Assembly: GCF_900114645.1 (NCBI RefSeq)
Contig: NZ_FOTR01000002.1
Span: forward strand, 1-64,000
DNA from: Gracilibacillus orientalis
GTDB taxonomy: Bacteria; Bacillota; Bacilli; Bacillales; Amphibacillaceae
Direction of reading: 5' to 3'
DNA length: 64,000 bases
The notes below the pieces were generated by a model that did no database searches, was not told the origin of the DNA, and saw only the letters and a list, made by a program, of their open reading frames with translations. The first letter of the stretch is position 1. Every line of letters begins with the position of its first letter. The position numbers were made by a program, and so were the translations under genes. This document shows positions 29,751 through 37,857 of the stretch, piece by piece.

Positions 29751-31181
29751 TTATTCTGTTGTATAAGTTTCAAACGGTACCCAATCATCAAAAACAAAAT
29801 CTGATTGATTAACATCTTCAGATTTTTCAACATTCTCATCAAATACCTTTTGAGCTTCTTCTTGGGCTTTTTCAAGCTCAGTAGTCGGATCGCTAACTTC
29901 ACCTTGTAAGTGTCCTGCTAAAATGGATCCAACACTATAAGATAGTCCTGCTTGGTAATTTTGAATGAAATCAATAGTTTTGTTGTTCTGTTCATAAATA
30001 CTAGGTGTAGCAATACTATTTTGGGCATTTATTTCATTCAATTTATTATACTGTTCAAAAGGTGGATCACTAACTTCTATATCCATAGGAGGTTCATGAG
30101 CACCGGACTTAATAATAACTTCTTCATATCCATGTTCAATAAAATAGTTCAAGAATTTTTGTACTTCATCCCAGTGTTCCGTATTATTCGATACCATTAA
30201 TCCTTCTTTAGGAACCATGTCACTATAATATGCTCCACCATCTTTTGTAGGCATAGGTGCTACTCCCCATTCTGCAAAACCTGGTCCCTCTTCTTCATTA
30301 ACCAATACAGATCCAGCCCAATTTCCATCGAAATAAAAGGCAGATTTACCCGCGGCAAAATTTGCTATTGCTGTCGGTTCATCATATTCAACACTTGCAG
30401 GAGATAAAACGTTCTCATCCATTAACTGCTTAATATATTCAATCGTTTCAACATTTCCATCATTGAGGAAGTCAGGATTTCCTGTTTTGTAGTTGATTTG
30501 ACGTGCAACATCAATAGATGGGTGTACATCCGGTGTAATGTTCGTTGCCATTTGATTAATAGTCATATCAGATAACCAAGTAGCTTCAGCTCCCATTATT
30601 AGTCCATACACCCCTCCGCCTGATTCATCATATATGTCTTTACCTACTTTAAGTAATTCATCCCATGTACTAGGAATTTGATCTTCTGAGATACCATATT
30701 GTTCTAAAACATTTTTATTATAGTACATTAATACAGAACTTTTACCAGAGTTAAGTGGAAGTTGGTAAATATCCTCTCCGATTGTAGTAAAGTTTTCACT
30801 CCATACACCTGGATAAAAATCCTCTTTAGCTTCTGGTGTAATTACATCATTCAAATTATGCAACAAATCTTGCTCAACCAAACTTTTCATCGATGTGACA
30901 TTAGCAGTTACAAAAATATCAGGTAATTCTTCATTTTTAATGGCAGTTTGATATTGTTGATTACCAGAAGCACCTAATGTCTCGATTTCAATGTCTATTT
31001 CTGGATTCTCCTCCTCGAATTTTTGAGTAAACGCTTCAAAATCTGTACTCAATTCAGGTAATCTGTTCCAAAAAGTAAGAGTTGTTGTATCCGAATCACT
31101 ACTTTCATTCGAACTACATGCAGACAGTAAACTCACACTAATTAATAATAGTAACGTCCATTTTGAAAATGATTTAATCAT
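29751..31181 (-). CDS. extracellular sugar-binding lipoprotein, family 1, importer C
   Basis: This 476-residue lipoprotein has a lipobox LLSAC (cysteine at about residue 22) and a serine/aspartate linker. The SBP_bac_1 fold follows, with TLTFWNRLPELSTDFEAF at the start and YYNKNVLEQYGI and PSTWDELLKVGKDI in the first lobe. It is the first gene of the importer C-GH42 transcript, and AGGAGG precedes the ATG. Upstream at 31271-31286 is a perfect 16-bp palindrome also found, in altered form, upstream of importer B and the GH3 operon, so these operons may respond to one LacI-type regulator. The ligand is likely a galacto-oligosaccharide, judged only from the GH42 partner. Confidence 0.88.
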   Translation of the reverse strand: MIKSFSKWTLLLLISVSLLSACSSNESSDSDTTTLTFWNRLPELSTDFEAFTQKFEEENPEIDIEIETLGASGNQQYQTAIKNEELPDIFVTANVTSMKSLVEQDLLHNLNDVITPEAKEDFYPGVWSENFTTIGEDIYQLPLNSGKSSVLMYYNKNVLEQYGISEDQIPSTWDELLKVGKDIYDESGGGVYGLIMGAEATWLSDMTINQMATNITPDVHPSIDVARQINYKTGNPDFLNDGNVETIEYIKQLMDENVLSPASVEYDEPTAIANFAAGKSAFYFDGNWAGSVLVNEEEGPGFAEWGVAPMPTKDGGAYYSDMVPKEGLMVSNNTEHWDEVQKFLNYFIEHGYEEVIIKSGAHEPPMDIEVSDPPFEQYNKLNEINAQNSIATPSIYEQNNKTIDFIQNYQAGLSYSVGSILAGHLQGEVSDPTTELEKAQEEAQKVFDENVEKSEDVNQSDFVFDDWVPFETYTTE

Positions 31182-31270
31182 TATTAACCTCCTATTTTCT
31201 TTACTTAATTAATTTTATTTACAAAATAAACAATCAGATCTCTAAAATATTAAAGAGTCTTTGATCAACC

Positions 31271-31286
31271 AGGAAACCGGTTTCCT
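31271..31286 (-). promoter_or_regulatory. LacI-type operator palindrome, importer C
   Basis: AGGAAACCGGTTTCCT is a perfect 16-bp palindrome centred on CCGG. It lies about 90 bases before the importer C start codon. Related sites occur at 35289-35302 and 46311-46330. The form, GNAAnCGnTTNC, is that of LacI-family operators. Confidence 0.65.
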
Positions 31287-31293
31287 TTTTGGC

Positions 31294-31314
31294 TTAGTTC
31301 ATCGATTGAACTAA
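31294..31314. promoter_or_regulatory. second palindrome upstream of importer C
   Basis: TTAGTTCA (31294-31301) and TGAACTAA (31307-31314) are perfect 8-bp arms around a 5-base centre. The spacing suits a dimeric DNA-binding protein. It lies 8 bases beyond the AGGAAACCGGTTTCCT site and could be a second operator; no further copy was found. The remainder of the gap 31182-31542 is AT-rich with no gene. Confidence 0.4.
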
Positions 31315-31499
31315 TTTTATAATATCACTAGATATTTAGTTTTTCAAGTTTTTTTGGTATGTAAATATCAGTAAAAAGCTCATTTCAAGGCATTAACAAA
31401 GAAATAGTGCGCCAAAATTACATCAACAAATATCTAGATAGTCATCCATTTTTACTAAATTTATTAAAAACACATTTTCCTATCACATCAATAGATAAA

Positions 31500-31527
31500 G
31501 CCTGATGCCACTTATGTGGTATCAGGC
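31500..31527 (-). terminator. terminator after the importer B binding-protein gene
   Basis: GCCTGAT-G-CCAC (31500-31511) pairs with GTGG-T-ATCAGGC (31516-31527) around a 4-base loop. A short T-rich tail (TTTATC) follows on the minus strand. It lies 15 bases past the stop codon. Confidence 0.65.
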
Positions 31528-31542
31528 CCATCAGATACGATA

Positions 31543-33231
31543 TTATTTTGTGCCCCAAAGTTCCATAACATCTAATGTTTTTTGAGTCATTAATTCATTC
31601 GCTTTTTCAATATCCATTGCTTCCAACTCTTCAATCATGGCATCCCATGATGCGTCAAAGTCTGCTGGATCACCTAAAACAGCTTGTGTAATTCGTTGTT
31701 CTGTTAAGTCATCTGCTTTTTGTTGGATGATCTCTAATTCACTTCCAGATTCAATGGTATAATTTGCTGCAGCACCATGATTAGACATACCTAAGTCTTC
31801 TTCTGGTGGAAACCAATCAGTCCAGTTTTCCATACCATATTCTGCTACAACTTCTTTTTCGGCCTCATTGAAATTATCAATAATGTTTTGTTCGGAATCA
31901 GGTGTTATTGGTTGACCACTTGAATCTACAGCACCATTCCCCCATTGTGGAAATGGATATAAATAATACCCTACACCCGTTTCTTTTGGATAGTCAGCAT
32001 CCGTATTCTTACGTTCTCGGTCATCTTCTTGTAGCACTCGCTTACCATCTACCACGTCATAATTTTCGCCTTCAATTCCCCAGTTAGTTAAGATTTGTGC
32101 TTCCTCAGATGCCATCCAATCCAGGAATTCAAAAGCTTCTTCTTGGTATTCACTAGTAGATGAAATGGAAATACCCCATCCACCAGCAAAACCATAATCT
32201 TTTAGACCTTGTGATTTGTACTCCTCATTAATGGTTACCGGTAATGGTGCATATGTTTTCCATTCTTTCCCATCAGCTACAAGTGCTGCATCTGCGTCAC
32301 CAATATTCCAACTTTGATCAGCAATACTTAATACACGACCAGATGAAAGCTTGGAAATATAGGTATCATATGTGTGTGTAAATGATTCAGGATCTAGTAA
32401 ACCTTTATCATTCATACCATTTAACCATTTAAAATATTCTTTTAATTCTGGTAATAAGAATTTGTAAGTTGTTTCACCAGTCTCATCATTTATTGCCCAT
32501 TGCCCATCATCCGGTATCCCTGCTGCAAATCCTGCTGGGTTTCCAACAGTAATTAACCAGCGCCAATCGCTGCCTAATAGGGATAATGGAATTGTTTTTT
32601 GGCCATCTATTTCTGGATACTTTTCATAATATTCCGTAATAGCATCTTCAAAATCATCTAATGTACGGATCTCTGGGTAACCTAATTCACGAAGTACATC
32701 TAATTGAACTTGGAATGTACCGCTTGTTTCCCAACGAGCTTCTTCAACACCATAAGTACCAACATTATAAATACTTGGATCATCTATAGAATTACGTAAT
32801 CGATCAAGTTGATCACCATACAATTCTTTTAAGTTGTCACCTTTTTCTTCAATTAGTTCATCTAATTTAATGACACCACCAGCTTCAATTAGCTTTCCAA
32901 TATCACCTTTTGCAAAAATTAAATCTGGATAGTCTCCACTTGCAATCATTAACGGAATAGATTCGTCATTCCCACCAACGGGATAGTCCATTTCCAATTT
33001 GATGCCAGTCTCTTCAGTAATTTTTTGCGCCACGGGATCGTCAAATGACTTTTCTTCCCCATCTGCATTAAAGAATGTCAATGTCAGTGGCTCATCACTT
33101 TCATTCTCTTCTGTTGCATCATCATCTTCACTGCTTGTGTCTGTATCAGAATCGTCACTACAAGCCGCTAAGAAAAGTGCTGCAAACATGAATAATAAGG
33201 ATAATAATAAAATGGATAGCTTTCTCTTCAT
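31543..33231 (-). CDS. extracellular solute-binding lipoprotein, importer B (LplA-like)
   Basis: This 562-residue lipoprotein has the lipobox LAAC (cysteine at about residue 24), then a strongly acidic linker. Several segments match the importer X binding protein at 50611-52320: LRELGYPEIRTLDDF, DWRWL, NDKGLLDPESFTHTYD, ISKLSSGRV, TNWGIEGE. The two are therefore paralogues with the same general type of ligand, probably xylo- or aldouronic oligosaccharides. It is the last gene of importer B, 50 bases after the second permease gene, and AACGGAGGGG precedes the ATG. The acidity of the mature protein suits a salty environment. Confidence 0.88.
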   Translation of the reverse strand: MKRKLSILLLSLLFMFAALFLAACSDDSDTDTSSEDDDATEENESDEPLTLTFFNADGEEKSFDDPVAQKITEETGIKLEMDYPVGGNDESIPLMIASGDYPDLIFAKGDIGKLIEAGGVIKLDELIEEKGDNLKELYGDQLDRLRNSIDDPSIYNVGTYGVEEARWETSGTFQVQLDVLRELGYPEIRTLDDFEDAITEYYEKYPEIDGQKTIPLSLLGSDWRWLITVGNPAGFAAGIPDDGQWAINDETGETTYKFLLPELKEYFKWLNGMNDKGLLDPESFTHTYDTYISKLSSGRVLSIADQSWNIGDADAALVADGKEWKTYAPLPVTINEEYKSQGLKDYGFAGGWGISISSTSEYQEEAFEFLDWMASEEAQILTNWGIEGENYDVVDGKRVLQEDDRERKNTDADYPKETGVGYYLYPFPQWGNGAVDSSGQPITPDSEQNIIDNFNEAEKEVVAEYGMENWTDWFPPEEDLGMSNHGAAANYTIESGSELEIIQQKADDLTEQRITQAVLGDPADFDASWDAMIEELEAMDIEKANELMTQKTLDVMELWGTK

Positions 33232-33281
33232 GTTTTCCCCTCCGTTTTTAATAAATTTGTATATTAATTTTTCATTAATAC

Positions 33282-34166
33282 CTAGCTTTTAACTGCGCCT
33301 AACGTGAGCCCAGTTACAAAATATTTTTGCAAGAACGGATACACCATTAAAATAGGTACAGTTGCGATAATTGTAATCGCCATTTTAATCGATTGCGGGT
33401 TGGTCTGACCTGCAATTACTTCGGCATTCTGCGATGTAATATCTCCACTTGAAATATTTGCATTGTCTAATATCTTCATTAACTCAAACTGCAATGTTGT
33501 TAATGCCTCACTACCTCGGGCATATAAATACGTATCGAACCAGCTGTTCCACTGCATGACTGCTAGAAATAAAGCAATCGTTGCGATAACCGGTAAACAT
33601 AATGGAATAATAATTTTAGTAAAGATCACAAAATCATTCGCTCCATCCATTTTGGCTGATTCTTCTAATGCAGTAGGCAGGTTATCCATAAATGATCGAA
33701 TAATGATAACATTGAATGCTGAAATGAGCATCGGCCATATATAAACACCAAAATCATTAATTAATCCTAACTGGCGAATTAACATATATTCCGGAATTAA
33801 GCCACCGCTAATAAACATCGTTAATACTAGTAATAAACCTACCAAACCATTAAAAACAAAATCCCTTCTACTTAACACATAAGCAAGCATTGTACTTGCG
33901 ATAATACCTGCAATGGTTCCCACTATTGTTCTTAAGATCGACATAAAGAAGGCTTGAAGTAGCTTATCGTTACTGCCAAAAATCTCTTGATAATTAGCAA
34001 ATGTAAAGTCTCGGGGCCATATATGAATTCCACCCTTAGCTGTATCTACTGCATTATTTAAAGAAATCGCTAAGATGTTAAGGAATGGATATAACGTTAT
34101 TACAATCATGAATAGCATAGAAATAGTCAATATTATATCAAATTTCGTCCATTTTCTTTTTTTCAT
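33282..34166 (-). CDS. ABC importer permease, LplC type, importer B
   Basis: This 294-residue permease has six predicted helices. The EAA-loop sequence is LEESAKMDGANDFVIFTKIIIP and the C-terminal tag is LQKYFVTGLTLGAVKS. It is closely similar to the importer X permease at 48516-49433: both have the LTTLQFELMKIL / LTTLQYELMKIL segment and the MVYPFLQ block. The ATG at 34166 is chosen; a GTG four codons upstream overlaps the AAAGGAG binding site. The gene lies 21 bases after its partner permease gene. The ATPase is not encoded nearby. Confidence 0.88.
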   Translation of the reverse strand: MKKRKWTKFDIILTISMLFMIVITLYPFLNILAISLNNAVDTAKGGIHIWPRDFTFANYQEIFGSNDKLLQAFFMSILRTIVGTIAGIIASTMLAYVLSRRDFVFNGLVGLLLVLTMFISGGLIPEYMLIRQLGLINDFGVYIWPMLISAFNVIIIRSFMDNLPTALEESAKMDGANDFVIFTKIIIPLCLPVIATIALFLAVMQWNSWFDTYLYARGSEALTTLQFELMKILDNANISSGDITSQNAEVIAGQTNPQSIKMAITIIATVPILMVYPFLQKYFVTGLTLGAVKS

Positions 34167-34187
34167 CAGATAAAGCACTCCTTTCTG

Positions 34188-35222
34188 CTAGAATACACGT
34201 CCTTCACCAATTCGTTTAGCAAAGCCGTTACATATTAGAATGAGAATAACGCTAATAACGGATTTAAAAATCCCAATTGCGGTACCAAATGAATATCGGA
34301 ACATTCCAATACCATAATCTAATGCATATAAGTCGATAACTAAGGCCTTTTCGGCGACTATATTATTACCTAACAGCATTTGTTTTTCAAAACCAATATT
34401 GATTAAGTTACCAATATTTAAAATAAGTAATACAATGATAACCGGACGAATACTTGGCAATGTAATATGCCACATTTGGCGCCATCTACTTGCGCCATCT
34501 ACTTTTGCTGCTTCATAGAGCTGAGGATCAACACCAGCCATTGCTGCTAAATAAATAATTGCGTTCCATCCTGTCTCTTTCCATACATCTGCAGCTGTTA
34601 CAACCCCCCAAAACATATCTGGTTGAGCCATAAAGTTAAGCGGTTTGTCTAGAATACCTGTATCCACTAACAAATTGTTGATAATTCCTTCTGGTGAAAG
34701 CATGGTGATTACAATATTCGCGACAATTACCCATGATACAAAGTGGGGTAAATAAGATATTGTTTGTGTCCATTTCTTTAAAGTTAAAAACCTAACTTCA
34801 TTAAGGAGTAAGGCAAAAACAATAGCTGATAATGTACCAAATACCAGTCCTAAGATCCCCATCCCCAAGGTATTCTCTAATGCTCGATAAAACATTGGTT
34901 CATTGAAGAGATCTTTAAAATGTTTTAACCCTGCCCATTCTTGATCAAAAATACCTGATTGTGGCTTATAGTCTTGAAAAGCCATCACCCAGCCAGCAAC
35001 TGGAATGTATTTAAAAATAATTAACCAAATCACAAAAGGAAATGACATTAAGAATAACGCCTTTTGTTTACTCAACCTTTGAAAGAAGCCCTTATTGCCT
35101 GGTTTTGGTGCTCGTTTCTTTCCTTTACGCGAAGAAAATCCTGGCTTCACTGGTGTTTGTAAAGGTGAGTTCGACTCAGGAAGATTCGGTTGTGATTCTG
35201 CCGCATTGTTGATTCGACTCAT
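34188..35222 (-). CDS. ABC importer permease, LplB type, importer B
   Basis: This 344-residue permease has an unusually long, basic and proline-rich cytoplasmic N-terminus of about 50 residues (SSRKGKKRAPKPGNKG), then six predicted helices. The EAA loop is YEAAKVDGASRWRQMWHITLP. It is the first gene of importer B. It starts after AGGAGAGAG, and a promoter-operator region lies at 35255-35302. Sequence similarity to the importer X permease (YLPHFVSWVIVA, ETGWNAIIYLAA) suggests a related cargo. Confidence 0.9.
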   Translation of the reverse strand: MSRINNAAESQPNLPESNSPLQTPVKPGFSSRKGKKRAPKPGNKGFFQRLSKQKALFLMSFPFVIWLIIFKYIPVAGWVMAFQDYKPQSGIFDQEWAGLKHFKDLFNEPMFYRALENTLGMGILGLVFGTLSAIVFALLLNEVRFLTLKKWTQTISYLPHFVSWVIVANIVITMLSPEGIINNLLVDTGILDKPLNFMAQPDMFWGVVTAADVWKETGWNAIIYLAAMAGVDPQLYEAAKVDGASRWRQMWHITLPSIRPVIIVLLILNIGNLINIGFEKQMLLGNNIVAEKALVIDLYALDYGIGMFRYSFGTAIGIFKSVISVILILICNGFAKRIGEGRVF

Positions 35223-35254
35223 TTTTTCTCTCTCCTAACCTGTCAACCCTTTAT

Positions 35255-35268
35255 TGAAAGCGTTTTTT
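35255..35268 (-). promoter_or_regulatory. degenerate cre-like site, importer B leader
   Basis: TGAAAGCGTTTTTT matches 12 of 14 positions of the cre consensus. It lies between the -10 at 35281-35286 and the start codon at 35222, where CcpA would act as a roadblock. Confidence 0.45.
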
Positions 35269-35280
35269 TAAGTTACTTTT

Positions 35281-35302
35281 ATTATATTAGAAACCGTTTT
35301 CT
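35281..35302 (-). promoter_or_regulatory. importer B -10 element and adjacent LacI-type operator
   Basis: On the minus strand a TATAAT (35281-35286) is directly preceded by the near-palindrome AGAAACCGTTTTCT (35289-35302), which therefore lies in the promoter spacer. This is the arrangement of a classical repressor site. The operator is related to AGGAAACCGGTTTCCT at 31271. Two further CCGG-centred boxes lie upstream, at about 35327-35340 and 35356-35369. Confidence 0.6.
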
Positions 35303-35373
35303 TAAAAAACATGACAAACGAGACATAAAAACCGGTAAAAAGGAGAGGTGGATTAGCGTGCCGGTTTCAAAAC

Positions 35374-35408
35374 AAAGAACCCGCTTCATTTCTCGAAACA
35401 GGTTCTTT
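35374..35408. other. hairpin upstream of importer B
   Basis: AAAGAACC (35374-35381) and GGTTCTTT (35401-35408) pair perfectly, and the inner segments GCTTC and GAAAC extend the stem with one mismatch. No T run follows on either strand, so it is not an obvious terminator. It may be a protein-binding palindrome. Confidence 0.4.
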
Positions 35409-35495
35409 ATACACGAATACTCCGAATATAGCTTGGTGAATAGAACACACTACCTTACGAGAAGTTTAGCAGAAATAACTTCTATGAGTGTGCTA

Positions 35496-35801
35496 AGATT
35501 TGTCAGTTATATCAAGATAATATACAAATCTCCCTTGAATCAGATGAGATTTGTCAGTTATATCAAGATAATATACAAATCTTCCTTGAATCAGATGAGA
35601 TTTGTCAGTTATATCAAGATAATATACAAATCTTCCTTGAATCAGATGAGATTTGTCAGTTATATCAAGATAATGAACAAATCTTCCTTGAATCAGATGA
35701 GATTTGTCAGTTATATCAAGATAATGAACAATTCATCCTTGCATGAGCTAAGATTTGTCAGTTATATCAGGATAACCTATAAATCTCCCATATGTGAACT
35801 T
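35496..35801. repeat. tandem array of a 51-bp unit, about six copies
   Basis: Unit starts are at 35496, 35547, 35598, 35649, 35700 and 35751, exactly 51 bases apart. Each unit begins AGATTTGTCAGTTATATCA. In copies 1-4 the unit holds ACAAATCT about 20 bases after AGATTTGT, so it can fold into a hairpin with an 8-bp stem; copies 5 and 6 have decayed arms. The first copies are nearly identical. The array fills the gap between the end of the DUF4340 gene (35818) and the control region of importer B. Since 51 is a multiple of three, the array stays open in frame, but that is a by-product. Confidence 0.9.
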
Positions 35802-35817
35802 AGATTAATTAGATACA

Positions 35818-37167
35818 CTATGATTCAGCTTGTATCGTCCACTCTATCGCTTGTTGTAGCTTGTCTTTTTCGATGGTGAAGTCGATTTGGTTGCTGTTGT
35901 TTTTGATTATTGCATAGTGTGTATCCGATATTGCTCGGAATTCGATTGTATTCTCAATGGTTTCGTTGTTCTCATCTGTGATCAGATAGCTTATTATTAT
36001 TTCCGGCTCCTCATCGACTTGTTGCCCATTATATACTTCATCAAAGGTCAGCCCAGCTAATTGTTTGTAATCATCCCGGAAGACTTCAGTCTCCAGTTCT
36101 TCTCCTTCACGAAAAACTGTTGTTTCTACCACATCTTCCGCAGTTTCCTCATGTTCCATTGTATAGGTTACCTGATCTTCCGGTGTCTCAATTGATAGTT
36201 CGTCTATTACTTCGAGTGAAACAATATGAACAAAATGATCAATCACATCATAGGCCTGATGACTATATGGATCCAATAAATCCGTAGGTATCGTATACAC
36301 TTCTTCTTTTCCCTCAACCTTAACATAATACTGATTATCTGCCGCCGGATCACCTACTACTAGTTTCTCGTCTTTTTCTCCATTTGAAAATACAATAGAA
36401 AAGTCAGAATCCGCGAAGCCATAATCCCCTTCCCCATTAACGGTCTCTACTTGTTCGATTCCATCAACACCAACTACCATTTCCTCTGCGTTGGAAAAAG
36501 CTACACTATAAACATTTTGATATGGTTTATGCATATACCAGCCACTTATATGTGCTAATGATTCTTTCTCAGAAAAAGGAGACTCTTTACTCAACTGAAT
36601 TACTTCTTTTCCATTATCTATCTTCATTTCTGTGACATCTTCTGAAGTGACCGTTAAAATCTTATTATTCAGTAACGCTACACGTTGCAGTGGTATCATT
36701 TCAACCGATGAACGATCCACCAAATAAATGGTTTCTTTTTCTTGATGTTCAACATAATATTGTTCACCTTGTTCATGCATTTGACCAACAGCAATTTTTT
36801 GTGTCTCACCTTCCTGATCAGTAAACGAAACGACCACTTTCGGAAAATTTAAATTGACATTCTTTTTATCCACTTCGACTGCTTCTCCTGTCATCTCTTC
36901 CATCGCTAACAAAAAGCTATCCATTTTGTTCGTGTCTACTTCGTTCTCTGCATCAACAACTTGCCAGCCTTGTTCCGTTTTCGTTAAAGAAGTATTCTCA
37001 CTTGCCAACACGTCAATATTGGTTATCTGTTCAAATCGCTCAATGAGCTGTGTGGAATCCTCGTCCGTGTCATTTGTGTCTTGATTAGCATTCACCAATA
37101 AAAATAACAAAACGGACAGTCCAACAATACTTATGAGCACATATATTAATGTTCTGGTTTTCTTCAT
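35818..37167 (-). CDS. DUF4340-domain membrane-anchored protein
   Basis: This 449-residue protein has one N-terminal membrane segment (about 8-26) and a long acidic outside part of beta-rich, DUF4340-type repeats: WQVVDAENEVDTNKMDSFLLAM, then VVSFTDQEG..KIAVG and YYVEHQEKETIYLVDRSSV. The same strand pattern recurs in the C-terminal half (FSIVFSNGEKDEKLVVGDP, QYYVKVEGKEEVYTIP). Function is unknown; such proteins are seen beside gliding or ABC-2 type transport genes elsewhere. Here it is the last gene of a run with DUF624, response regulator and histidine kinase, 12 bases after DUF624. The tandem array follows immediately. A sensor accessory or cell-surface scaffold is possible. Confidence 0.7.
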   Translation of the reverse strand: MKKTRTLIYVLISIVGLSVLLFLLVNANQDTNDTDEDSTQLIERFEQITNIDVLASENTSLTKTEQGWQVVDAENEVDTNKMDSFLLAMEEMTGEAVEVDKKNVNLNFPKVVVSFTDQEGETQKIAVGQMHEQGEQYYVEHQEKETIYLVDRSSVEMIPLQRVALLNNKILTVTSEDVTEMKIDNGKEVIQLSKESPFSEKESLAHISGWYMHKPYQNVYSVAFSNAEEMVVGVDGIEQVETVNGEGDYGFADSDFSIVFSNGEKDEKLVVGDPAADNQYYVKVEGKEEVYTIPTDLLDPYSHQAYDVIDHFVHIVSLEVIDELSIETPEDQVTYTMEHEETAEDVVETTVFREGEELETEVFRDDYKQLAGLTFDEVYNGQQVDEEPEIIISYLITDENNETIENTIEFRAISDTHYAIIKNNSNQIDFTIEKDKLQQAIEWTIQAES

Positions 37168-37179
37168 ATTACATCCCTC

Positions 37180-37845
37180 TCACTTTTGTGCCAATTCTTG
37201 TTCCATCAACTTAAGCGACTTCCTCATATTAAACATGATAAAAAACGCTGCTACACTCATACAAAACCAGACGGTAATGCTAGGAGCAAAATAGTAGATA
37301 ATCGCGAGCGATACCAATGTCGATATATGAAATAAAGTCGTTTTAAAGAAACGGAATATCGCATATACCGACACAATAAACAGGTTCTTTAATTTCACCT
37401 CAAACCTTGTCATAATAGGAAAAGCATAAAGCATGACAAACAGCAGGAAAATTAATAAGATCAAAAAAACCGGAGATAATACTGCAAGATATTGGCTAGC
37501 GTAATGCATATCCACAATCAAAATCGACATAATCGTCCACTGTATCAGCCAATATTTTGTCGCAATACCAAAGTTATTCTTATAATACTTCCAGAAATCC
37601 TTTGTTGGACTTAGATCACGTTTGCGAATCATTTTTCCCATAGTTGCGTATAATGCAGCAAAGGAAGGTCCTGCCGGCAATAACGCAATATAAAAAAGAA
37701 TGATATTCTGCACTGACATTTCCACAAAAACAAAAGCTAGTAAAAATAACAAATTTGCCAGCATAAAGTGAATATTGGTGACGAGAAAATAATAAAAATA
37801 TTGAATAGCTATATATAATGGCCTTTCTGTAACTATTTGTGCCAT
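37180..37845 (-). CDS. DUF624 (YesL-like) membrane protein
   Basis: This 221-residue protein has about five hydrophobic segments and the family hallmark ALLPAGPSFAALYATMGKM followed by a conserved aromatic stretch (FWKYYKNNFGIATKYWLIQW). The ATG at 37845 fits AAGGGG upstream; another in-frame ATG two codons earlier is too close to it. It lies 12 bases after the response regulator gene. This pairing with a YesN/YesM-type system also occurs at 55899-56564, in the other gene order, pointing to a working link between DUF624 and sensor kinase or transporter. Confidence 0.8.
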   Translation of the reverse strand: MAQIVTERPLYIAIQYFYYFLVTNIHFMLANLLFLLAFVFVEMSVQNIILFYIALLPAGPSFAALYATMGKMIRKRDLSPTKDFWKYYKNNFGIATKYWLIQWTIMSILIVDMHYASQYLAVLSPVFLILLIFLLFVMLYAFPIMTRFEVKLKNLFIVSVYAIFRFFKTTLFHISTLVSLAIIYYFAPSITVWFCMSVAAFFIMFNMRKSLKLMEQELAQK

Positions 37846-37857
37846 AGACATTCCCCT

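Noticed and set aside
35496-35801. CRISPR array
   Set aside because: Whole 51-bp units repeat without distinct spacers of constant size, and no cas genes are near.
35358-35879. 173-codon frame through the tandem array
   Set aside because: The frame stays open because the unit is 51 bp. The product is a 17-residue repeat with no plausible start or ribosome binding site and it runs into the DUF4340 gene on the other strand.
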